From: Orobanche coerulescens
Lineage: Eukaryota; Streptophyta; Magnoliopsida; Lamiales; Orobanchaceae
Length of the DNA stretch: 64,000 nt
Direction: 5' to 3'
Assembly: GCA_033398695.1 (NCBI GenBank)
Contig: CM065804.1
Coordinates: 54,343,501-54,407,500, forward strand
Positions within the stretch are counted from its first letter, which is position 1; the number at the start of each line of letters is the position of its first letter. Shown here one piece after another: positions 24,080 through 34,190 of the stretch. The position numbers were made by a program, and so were the translations under genes. The notes below the pieces were generated by a model, which worked only from the letters and a program-made list of their open reading frames with translations, did no database searches and had not been told where the DNA came from.

Positions 24080-26067
24080 TGTTAGGAGTATGCCCTCGAA
24101 TGCCACTCAGAGGTTGTTGAGAGAGGGCATTGTACTTGTAATTATGTAAACCATTTATATAAGGCAAATGAATGTTTCTTTATTTACTTGTAGTTACTGG
24201 CATTCCTAACTCGTAAATAAACATATAGAAACTAGTCCGTGTATTTGAGAGCAAAACGTTCCACTCCTTATTGGATAAGGGGTCTCAGACCGGAAAGGTT
24301 ATAGCTCAAATACTTAATCGTTCGCAAGTCGATGAAACTTGACTGGGCGTTAAGTTTATGTGAAGACTTGTATGACGTGTTCTTTGACATGGAGAGTGCC
24401 TGTCGAACACTAATGGTTAGTGGGAGCACACGTTATAGGTATGCTAATTGGATTAGTGTACTCGAACCGACTCACCCTCGATTCGTCACATGGATTTCAC
24501 TCCGGGATACCAATGACGGAATCGAAAGGTTGTGATAGGTATTCGTGAACCTTCGACTTGAGGATTTAGTAGGGATGTGCTTGTGACGTCAAGATTTTCA
24601 TTAGAGTAGTTCGACCCCGTAAACCGGAAGGCGGGGTCAACCTCGACGTGCATCTTAACGGCAAGTAGCGAGTCCTATCAATACCAAGATAGAATTCTTT
24701 CTCCCGTTAGTGAGCGGGTTATATGTCCTATGCGGTTATTAGCGAGATGAGATCATAAGTCTTTGGCCAAAGCATTGGAGCTAGTTGTATTAGATACACG
24801 ACACTCGATGATCTCGATTTGCATTAACGCATGCATAGCGTCAAGCATGATAGGGTTTGATCGACCGTGACCCTATAACTTGATCGGGACATTTGAAAGA
24901 AGGGTTTATACGTATACTGGTATTCACGACAGAATTGTTCTTGAATGATAACAATCATTCGATCTTAGTCTGGGTAAAGTGTAGGACACCAGGCTGGCTA
25001 GGTGGTTCTACTACTTTTGGTTCCTCCCATTCTTTGATCGAGACGGACCTACCGAGTCGCGCATTAGGATTGACGGAATGAATTGAGCTAATTCTCTCAT
25101 TATGAATATTGGATATTGGATATCTAAATTTGGGACATTGGATGTTTAAATCGATTTATCGGATAAATTGATTTACGGCTTAATGGATTAAATATATCAC
25201 TGGGTGATTAATTTAATTCATGAATATAATTATTTCTTGGAGAAATTAATTATGTTATTTTGTGTTTGATATGTTTAATTAATTGGATTAATTAATCGAC
25301 ACAAATACATCGGAACAGAATCGGAGTTTATCTGTTTGGACTCACGGGAGTCCGAAACGAACCGAACTCATTCGTTTTTCATGATAGCCGCCCCATTATG
25401 CTTCCACCCACTTTCCCATTGTCTTTTCTTCCATTTATTAAGTGATGATAATGACTTGGTGGGACAAGACTTCATGTTACATGAGTTGTAAACATGAGGG
25501 TGGAAATAATATAAGATGATGTCTTTGACAAACTCTCCCACTAACTTGATTCCATTTCCAACGTGAGGTTGAAGAGGAGACAGAGATAGAAGTCTTCTTC
25601 ATCATCTTCATTATTCATCTTCTTCATTCATCTTCTTCACAACTTCTTAGAGATATTTTGTGAGGAAATATTGAGAGAGATAGATATTCATACACTTAGA
25701 GTGATTAATATCTATAACAAGCTTCATCACCTAGCTCTAGCCGTATCCTCGGAGGATAGCAAGGTGTTGTCATTCCGTTCGTTTTTCCGGCGCGTGGCAA
25801 GTAGAGACGCGGTGCTTTCGGCGTTGGATCGTTCAAGGGCTTGGAGCGGATTGAACACGTAGAGATCAAACTAAAGCTTGGAAATAGCTCAAGAGAAGGT
25901 TACCATTTAATCAACGGACTTCGAGGGTTAGTTTCTTACGACTCTTGCTTTTCGTTTTTGATATTCGTATATACGTAGCTCGATCGATCCTCGTAGGGAT
26001 TCGGATCGAATTAATTTTCGTTTTACCGCTTCCGCTGGGCCTTCGTTTTAGGCACCGAATCCCAACA
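24080..26067 (+). mobile_element. 3' LTR of copia-1
   Basis: The LTR is 1988 bp and nearly identical to the 5' LTR outside the CAG/CTG-related differences (24.29-25.03 kb). A short target duplication GCTGC follows. Confidence 0.92.
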
Positions 26068-26072
26068 GCTGC

Positions 26073-26547
26073 TAATGTATTTTCGAACTGTATTTTATCC
26101 GCTGCGTTAGTCCTTTCAAAATGACTTTCAGTATTTTGCAAACTGAGTTCTAATTTGTAAAACCGATTCCCTAAATCGAGTTTTGGCACTTTGGCCTTGA
26201 ATGTTTTATGATAGTTTGATAAAGGATTTCGTGAGTTATGGGCATTCTGTCTTATTGAATTTTTTTTTTTTTGAAAATCTTGAGTATCTTAGAAAATTAA
26301 ATTTCGAGACGTAATTTTAAAACAAATTATTTTATTGCGGCGTTTTCAAGATGCTTTCTAGTGCCGCAATATATTTCAAAAAATTTCCAGTTGAGGACCA
26401 AAAATATTTTAAGATATTTTCAATTATTTAGAGATGCTTTGCTTAGACCCGAGGGTCGAATATTTCTGAAAGTCTTTCACCAAAAGGGAAGTTTCCTCAT
26501 TTTACCAAGCGCGAGATGGTTTTCAAAGTCTCGATAATGGTGTCTGT
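26073..26547 (+). other. Element A internal segment 2
   Basis: This non-coding internal DNA of A lies between copia-1 and gypsy-B. The start (TATTTTATCCGCTGCG, GGCACTTTGGCCTTG) resembles the 3' half of the C and D LTRs, and the rest is AT-rich. No gag or pol similarity is visible. Confidence 0.6.
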
Positions 26548-26762
26548 TGTAATACCCGGTTGTAATTCAGTAATTATCATTCAGTATTTATCATTCAGTA
26601 ATTTCACTCGTTAATGATCATTTGTCACTCATATTCAATCATGGTATTCATCGTTCAGAGTAATTGTATCGTGTATCAATCATCGTTCATCACTAATCTA
26701 ATTGGAGTTTCGTGCCGTGTTTATCACCATTGTCATTTTCATTGTAGGTTGTGCGTGAGGAG

Positions 26763-27333
26763 TAGCGCACGCTACGTACTCTTTTTAGCGCGCGCTAATT
26801 GAGTACAGGTAGCGCACGCTACCACTCAGCATTAGCGCACGCTAATGTTACCCTGGATGCAGTCCAGAAGGTACAGGACTGCAGGTGAGTTCTAAGTAGC
26901 GCACGCTACGACTGGTAAGTAGCGCGCGCCAGTGGGTTTTAGTAGCGCACGCTAATATTTGGTGTAGCGCGTGCTAAGGACGGATCAGGTTGAGTCCAGT
27001 GGCTACTGGACTGCATTGGATTAATTCATAGCGCACGCTATGAGTGGTTTTTAGCGTACGCAAATGGTGTAGTAGCGCACGCTAATTGTTGGTTGTAGCG
27101 CACGCTACTGAGATCAGATCAGAGGACAGAAGGTTCTGGACTCCAGTACTGGGCATCAGATAATTCGTTAGCGCACGCTAACATTTTGGGGTTAGCGCAC
27201 GCTAAGTGCATAGCCGTAGCGCATGCTATAAAAAGGTACGTAGCGCGCGCTACCATTTTCGGTCAGTGGGTACTGGACTACCCAAAATACCCGTTAGCGC
27301 ACGCTACGCATAAGGGCTAGCGCACGCTAATCT
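26763..27333 (+). repeat. TAGCGCACGCTA dyad array, gypsy-B 5' LTR
   Basis: Eighteen copies lie in 570 bp at irregular spacing of roughly 20-75 bp. The consensus is TAGCG-CA-CGCTA, with variants CGCGCG, CGCATG and CGTACG in the centre. Outer bases pair with each other in most copies (GTAGC..GCTAC, ATTAGC..GCTAAT, CATAGC..GCTATG). The array ends about 8 bp before the TATA box. Confidence 0.95.
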
Positions 27334-27339
27334 GGAGTA

Positions 27340-27349
27340 GTATAAATTG
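27340..27349 (+). promoter_or_regulatory. TATA box, gypsy-B 5' LTR
   Basis: GTATAAATTG lies at 27340-27349, immediately downstream of the dyad array. It is identical in the 3' LTR at 34983. Confidence 0.7.
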
Positions 27350-28946
27350 GACAGTTAGCCTGAGTTTCGTCATTTTCTCACTTCTCTTCGTTTTTGGAGC
27401 GACTTCGGGCGATTTCGGGCGACTTGGAGTGTTCTCTTCGAGCTGCTATCACCCATCATCATCTTCAAGTCTTTGAGTTGGATAAATCATCACTTCATCA
27501 CCTCCTTAACATCAAATCAAAGGTATTAATCTCTTGGATCTAGAATTTCGGATTTTTGAGTTTTCCTTCCGATTTCTTCGTATAAGCTTGGTTTGTTGTT
27601 GGAATATGTTAGATATGGATTATCTACCATGGATAAATATATTCCTACGGATTTAATGGCTATTTTGGGAATTTATTTCAAGAACCCTTGGGGTTGACTT
27701 CGGTTAATTTGAGGATTTTCCGATTGATGTTGTGTAATCTTGAATTGTGGATTCCTATGAGATTATTGATATCATTGAAAGTGTTTTGATGGTTTGGAAT
27801 ACTCATCGTGGAGTTGGTTTCGATATATTCGATTTTGGATATTGTTGTATCGACGTTTGAGTCGGTTATGATCGTATTTGATTCGTGTAATGATCGAATT
27901 ATTGGTAATTGTGTTATTCAAGGTTGTTCGAGCGACCGACATTTCATTTAGGACATTGTTCGTGGACGGACATTCTTCATCGTTGTTGTGTAAGTTGATT
28001 CTTACTCGGTTAAAAGGATATTCATTCCTTTTGTTGTTGATTATTCATAATCATAACTCATTCACCATGGTATTAATCATATTGAGACTTGTAATTGTCG
28101 AATAATCATTTCATTCACGAGGAACGACGGTTCCAAATCATTTCATTGGGTTATCAATCACGTCACTATTATTTTCATCCCGGTGAGTCATTCTTGGCCT
28201 TGTCGAATTATTATTCATTGATATTCAGTGTGGTCATTCTCGTTCATATGACCTTCTAGGTTCATATTGTGTGGCCGGGTGTGGCTCTGTGGAATTTTTA
28301 GTCGGGCACACGATGGTCATGTATTGGGTTCACCGATACATTGGACCGTGCACACGGTAAAGTTTAACTCCGTGAGACTAACTAGGTACAAGGACGGGTG
28401 TGTCCGGTCATTCGTCTTGTACACTTGCACAGAACATTACGGGCGTACTATGATACTCCTCTTCAGTGTAATTCATAACTAAGGATATTTCATAACTTCA
28501 GTTAAATCATGATTGTGTATTTTCAACCCTTGAGGATTGTTGTTCTCAGAATCGACCCGTTGGGGAATTTTTTTCGTGTCACGGCAAGGCAAAGGCACGG
28601 AAGAGCATGTTGACGGCGAGAGTCGATGATACTAGTAGGGGCCCCCATTCCGGTTATTTCGATCATTCGATCATTTACCATTTCCGTCATTTGTATTCTC
28701 CGCTGCAAATTCCGTTTGAGATGTTTATTTATTCAGAGTGGTGTATTTTATCTTCATATAAAATATACTAGTATTCTGTGTTGTCCTGGTGTATTGTACT
28801 TAGGCTCCTCATCGGAGTATTTGGTAATATAATGTGGTTCGGTACTACGATTATATTATTTAATTCATAAGTTTTCATTCGCCTGGTGGGTACTAGTCGG
28901 GGGTCCACAGCACTGTAATATCCGCCTAGTTTGGGGTGTTACAGAG

Positions 28947-28957
28947 TTGGTATCGGA
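28947..28957 (+). promoter_or_regulatory. Gypsy-B primer-binding site (altered)
   Basis: TTGGTATCGGAGAG follows the LTR end. The expected final GAGC is GAGAG here, within the patch of suspected base-calling errors. Confidence 0.65.
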
Positions 28958-29439
28958 GAGTGGTTTTGAAGACTACCTTCCGAGTCATGTCTCATTTGAA
29001 ATCATCATCATCGAACTAGTATCATTGGACTTTCGCGTCACGTGTGACCTGTGCAGATGCCGAGCCAATCAGACCGAAAGAACTGTAAGACTTCTAATGC
29101 CATGGTATAATTCCTGGCAATAATCATTCATTCATAATTCATCAGTTAACAATCCTCAATCATCATTTTCATTTTGACCAGGACGGTCATGTTAACTCAT
29201 TAATCACTCAATTCATTTCATTACTCGGTTGTGGATCTGGAAGATCATATCATTAATCTTGTTAATTTGTTCAAGATAATCATTTCAATAATTTCATCAG
29301 ATAATCATGTCACCTCAGTTAATCATTCATGTAATCACTGTGTTAGAGCGTGTATGCTCATTTTCATCATCTCATGTCATAATCATAACGTGATATTCAT
29401 GCGGGAAATATAATCATCATGTGACTTTCCTACTTCAGT

Positions 29440-30742
29440 ATGGAGGGGGCAAGAAGAGGACGTGGAGGACGAGGCCGTGGAGCGGGCCGAATCTCCAAAA
29501 CTCGTGTGAACACACGTGCGAATGCCAGGAATAATGCTAATTCATCGAGCAGCGACGCTGCCACTCATTCACCTGGACGCGATCATTCACTATCAGGGAG
29601 TCGTACCCGGGACACAGCTCAGTTAGAGGGTGTTCGGGTTGACCCGCTCGCTTTTATGCAGGGCATGATGGCCCAAATGACGCAGATGGCACAACTTATG
29701 GAGACGATGCACAACTCAGTCAATCAAAATCAACAAACTCCTCTGCCGCCACCTCAGAGGCAAGAGAGGGGTTTAAGCAGTATCATTGGCGATATCTCTC
29801 GCCAGCGACCACCCACCTTCGAGAGCTCATCTGAGCCGGCGGATATTGTTCATTGGCTCAAACACTTCGAGAAGCTATTTGCAATGGTAGAGTATCCCGA
29901 AGGACACAAAGTTTCAGTTGCGGCTTACTATCTGGGTAAGAGCGCTCATTCTTGGTGGTTATCGTTGAAGCCCACCAAAGGATCATATACTTGGGATCAG
30001 TTCAAGACTCTCATGATGGAGAGGTATTATCCGGCCCCACTCAGAGAGGCCAAGCTGTCAGAATTACTCACACCCGACCCCTCAGCAGACGAGGATGTTC
30101 TCGCCATTGCCGAGAAATTTCAGGAACTTCTCCCTTTTGCCTCATCCATCATTCATTCAGAGGCAGATAAAATCAAGTATTTCAGCAAGAGGCTGAAACC
30201 CCGTATGAGACTACAGTTGCTTAATCATAATTGCACCACGTTGGCCAAATTCATTGAGAAAGCTCTCACTTATGAGCTTATTGCTAAGGAAATTGCTAAG
30301 CAGCAACCTTCGACTGCTAGCAAGAAATCGAAGAATCGTAATCAGTCTGAAGGCGGTTAGACAACCTTCAAGAAACCTCGTGCGGGCTCTGCTTTTTCTG
30401 AGCGACCTCCTGTGAAGTCTAAACCCGCGGAATCTCAGTCTCGAGTGGCCAGTTCGGCCATCACCTGTTTTAACTGTGGGGATCTTGGTCATCTCAGTAC
30501 CAAGTGTCCGAGACAGACTATCACGTGTCATAATTGTGGGATTGCTGGGCATAAGGCCCGTTTTTGCCGTAGGGACTCCAAACCTACTCAGACGTCATCT
30601 CAGGCCCCTAAGCAGTCAGCCGTTGAGAATCAGGCCACTCAATCAGCGTCGTTTAAAACGACAGGAGCGACTAAAGGTGGAGTCTATAGCCAGCAGACGG
30701 AGCATCCGGTGCCGGGACTAGCAAGCCCCGGATTTATGAGAT
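29440..30742 (+). pseudogene. gag: Gypsy-B gag, one stop
   Basis: This gag gene starts at ATG 29440 with an Arg-Gly-rich N terminus (GRGGRGRGAGR). A capsid region follows (about residues 120-270) with typical retrotransposon-gag motifs (WLKHFEKLF, SAHSWW, MMERYYP). A TAG at 30358-30360 interrupts it, then the same frame continues through two CCHC zinc knuckles (CFNCGDLGHLSTKC and CHNCGIAGHKARFC, about 30466-30570). A frame change near 30700 leads into the protease frame. In related elements gag and pol are one continuous frame, so this change is a mutation. No separate promoter exists, and expression would come from the LTR. Confidence 0.93.
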
Positions 30743-33700
30743 GAAGAAGACCGATGATCCAGAGGCCCGAATGATATCAGGTACACTCGATATTCTATCT
30801 CAACCTGTGTGTACCCTTTTTGATACTGGTGCATCGCATTCATTCATTTCCGAGTCATGTTTGAGTAGACTACGTCTAGGTAGTGCTACTAGTTGTGAGC
30901 CTTATGTCATTGGCCTACCTGATGGTAGATGAATTATCGGTAATCGTGAGATTCAGAATTGTCCGATTCAGTTTCATGGTCGTGTATGGCCAGTGGACCT
31001 AATCGTAGTAGATTTTCCGAGAGACGACGTCATCTTGGGGATTGATTGGATGGATCTCCATGATGCCATCATTAGTGTCCGTAAGCATGTGGTCACTATC
31101 ATTTCAGACAATGGGGTTGAATGTGTGTTTCAAGGAGGTAATCCCGACTGTTCTGGTAAGGTCATTAATTTGATGAAAGCAGTGAGATTACTCAATCAGG
31201 GGTGTGTTGGTTATTGGTGCTATATGACCAAAACCGAGAAATCATCAGTAATGTTGACGGACATTTCGGTAGTGAGGGAATATGCCGATGTTTTCCCAGA
31301 CGAGTTACCTGGTTTGCCTCCATAGAGGGATGTGGAATTCACGATTGAGTTGGAGCCCGGTACGTCCCCGATATCGAAGGCACCGTACCGGATGGCCCCG
31401 ACCGAAATGCAGGAATTAAAGAACCAACTTGAGGAGTTGTTCGAGAAGGGTTATATTCGACTGAGTGCATCCCCGTGGGGAGCACCAGTGTTATTTGCCA
31501 AGGAGAAGGATGGTTCTTTTCGCTTGTGTATTGATTATCGGGAGTTGAATAGGGTGACAATCAAGAATAAGTATACCTTACCCCGTATTGATGATCTCTT
31601 AGATCAACTTCAGGGAGCTTCAGTATTTTCCAAGATCGACTTAAGATCTGGATATCATCAGTTGCGGATTCGAGAGTCGGATATCTCGAGGACGGCGTTT
31701 CGAACACGCTATGGTCATTATGAGTTTGTGGTTATGCCCTTTGGATTGACTAATGCACCTGCGGTATTCATGGAGTTAATGAATTGGGTTTTCATCGACT
31801 TTTTGGATCAGTTTGTTGTTGTCTTCATCGATGACATTTTGATTTATTCTCCTGACCGAGAGGAACACGAGTTTCACCTTCATCAAGTGCTCGACGTGTT
31901 GAGACGAGAACAGCTTTATGGGAAGTTTTCCAAATGTGAGTTCTGGATGTCCAAAGTGACGTTTCTCGGACACGTAATTTCATCAGACGGAGTTCATGTC
32001 GATCCTCAGAAGACGGAGGCTATTCGAGATTGGCTACCTCCGAAGAATGTTAAGGAAATCCGAAGTTTCCTCGGATTAGCGGGTTATTATCGGCGATTTG
32101 TGGAGGTATTTTCTAGAATCGCTCAACCCTTGACGAACCTTTTGCAGAAGGATAAGAAATACACGTGGTCCGACGCGTGTCAACGGAGTTTTGAGGAACT
32201 CAAGAGCCGGTTAATGTCAGCACCTGTACTTTCCTTGCCGCAGGGGATGGAAGGATTTGTGGTTTATAGTGATGCGTCCGGGCAGGGTCTCGGATGTGTG
32301 CTCATGCAGAATGGAAAGGCTATTGCCTATGCTTCACGGCAATTGAGACCTTACGAGGTTAATTATCCGACCCATGACCTGGAGCTAGCAGCCGTAGTGT
32401 TCGCTTTTAAAATCTGGCGTCATTACCTTTATGGCGTCACCTGTCAGATATTCACCGATCATAAGAGTTTAAAGTATATATTTACTCAGAAGGAGTTAAA
32501 TATACGACAGAGATGGTGGTTGGAATTAATCAAAGATCATGATATCGAGATCCTTTACCACCCGGGCAAGGCGAATGTTGTCGCCGACGCCTTGAGTCGT
32601 AAGTCCGTTCAGGAGCAGATGCTTGCCTGTTTAACAGTTCAGAAGGAGCTTCAGCAGGAATTCCTTAGACCCGAGATCGAGGTCTGGCTTCAGCGAGTTC
32701 AGGGACAGCTGAGATCTCATCGTCACTTGAGGAGGCAATCAGAGAGAATCAGGGTTCAGACCCATCATTGTTGCGCATCCGTGAGGATATGGCTCAGGGG
32801 AAAGCCCCTGGATTCGTGGTCTACGAGGATGGACTTTTGAGATTTAATAATCGGTTGTGCGTACCGGTGAATGACGAGTTGAAAAACTCGATTTTGAAAG
32901 AAGCTCATGCTACCCCTTATTCTGTTCACCTGGGGTCTAGCAAGATGTACAAGGACTTGAAACAAAATTACTAGTGGAGTTATATGAAGCGAGAAGTCGC
33001 AGAATTTGTTTCGAGATGCTTAACCTGTCAACAAGTTAAGATTGAACATCAGCGACCGGCGGGTATGCTGAAACCTCTTCCTATTCCCGAATGGAAGTGG
33101 GAAGACATTTCTATGGATTTCATCACGAGTTTTCCGACGAGTCGTCGTGGCATGAATACGATCTAGGTGATCGTGGACCGCTTAACTAAATCGGCTCATT
33201 TTATTGAGATTAAGGATACTTGGGGTCCAGAGAGACTTGCCCAGTTATTCATCAAAGAGATAGTGAGACTGCACGGTACTCCTAAAAGTATCGTTTCCGA
33301 TCGTGACGGACGGTTTGTGTCGCATTTTTGGAAATTAGTTCATCGTGCTATGTGAACCCAGCTTAATCTCAGTACCGCTTTTCATCCTCAGTCTGACGGA
33401 CAATCAGAGAGGACTATTCAGACATTAGAGGACATGTTGAGGGCATGCGTCCTCGATTGGAAAGACGATGGGGAAGCCCAACTACCATTGATCGAATTCA
33501 CGTATAATAATAGTTGGCATGCTTCGATTAAGATGGCACCCTACGAGGCCTTGTACGGTCATCATTTTCGATCTCCTTTGTGTTGGGATGACCTATCAGA
33601 ATCAATTGGCACCGAGCCCGATATGCTTATAGCCGCTCGTGAGATGGTAGCTTTGATTAGGAGTCGTTTGTTGACCGCTCAGAGTCGACGGAAATCATAT

Positions 33701-34156
33701 GCAGATAACCGTCGTCGACCATTAGAGTTTGAGACAGGTGACCACGTGTTGGTCAAGGTATCCCCGAGTCGTGGTATCTTCCGTTTTGGGAAGAGGGGAA
33801 AGTTGAGTCCGAGATTCATTGGACCGTTTGAGATTTTGGATCGAGTAGGCGAGTTAGCTTATCGGTTGGCTTTACCTCCGGCGTTGAGCCGAATTCATAA
33901 TGTGTTTCACGTCTCTCAGTTGCGGAAGTATGTTTCCGACCCAAGTCACATACTTCAGTTCGACGAAATCGAGATCGCCGACGATCATTCATATGAGGAG
34001 CCTCCTATACGAGTTTTAGAGCAGCGAATCAAACAGTTGAGGAATAAGACGATTCCTTTGGTTAAGATTCAGTGGTCTAGGCACGGAATCGAAGAGGCTA
34101 CTTAGGAAACCGAGGATAGTATGCAGGAGAATTATCTCGAGTTGTTTGACCCTTAG
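30741..34156 (+). pseudogene. pol: Gypsy-B pol (PR-RT-RH-IN-chromodomain)
   Basis: This is the polyprotein of the chromovirus. The protease active site LFDTGASHSF has its Asp codon at 30822. RT holds the FIDDILIYS motif (Asp pair 31830-31835). RNase H follows ([19 protein letters not shown]). The integrase has the zinc-binding CLTCQQVKIEHQRP and catalytic regions (MDFITSFP, SDRDGRF, SDGQSERT). The C terminus is a chromodomain (QWSRHGIEEAT, ELFDP). In-frame stops lie at 30930, 31323, 32972, 33164, 33353 and 34103. One frameshift lies near 32710. Element E has a sense codon at several of these sites (Trp at 32972, 33164 and 34103). The natural end is TAG at 34154-34156. Confidence 0.95.
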
Positions 34157-34190
34157 TTTCAGGGACGAAACTCTTTTAAGGGGGGGTGTA
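34156..34190 (+). promoter_or_regulatory. Gypsy-B hairpin and polypurine tract
   Basis: AGTTTCAGGGACGAAACT (imperfect hairpin) is followed by CTTTTAAGGGGGGG, the PPT, and then the 3' LTR at 34191. Confidence 0.8.

Larger units (their letters stand above)
16439..26067 (+). mobile_element. Ty1/copia element copia-1, TSD GCTGC
   Basis: LTRs at 16439-18416 and 24080-26067 (TGTTAGGAGT to CCCAACA) are flanked by perfect GCTGC duplications (16434-16438 and 26068-26072). The order is PBS, a leader of about 1.7 kb with GACACGG-type palindromes, gag, protease, integrase, RT, RNase H and PPT, as in copia elements. It is the same family as copia-2 on the other strand at 52733-62234. Its gag and the part after 22.4 kb carry many small differences from copia-2 at CAG and CTG sites, while 21.0-22.4 kb is clean. 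Confidence 0.93.
26548..28943 (+). mobile_element. 5' LTR of gypsy-B
   Basis: The LTR is 2396 bp and contains 18 TAGCGCACGCTA-type dyads, a TATA box at 27341, and 95 bp (27534-27628) missing from the 3' LTR. Differences from the 3' LTR cluster at 28.54-28.95 kb, where CAG and CTG of the 3' LTR read as CGA and TCG here. Confidence 0.93.

Noticed and set aside
26763..27333. CRISPR-like array of repeated 12-mers with spacers
   Set aside because: The repeats are dyads inside an LTR, spacing is irregular, spacers are shared between the two LTRs, and the context is plant retrotransposon DNA with no cas genes.
29440..30360. Domesticated gag gene (306 codons)
   Set aside because: It sits between PBS and pol of gypsy-B with matching LTRs and a target duplication. 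The zinc knuckles continue after the stop, so it is ordinary element gag.
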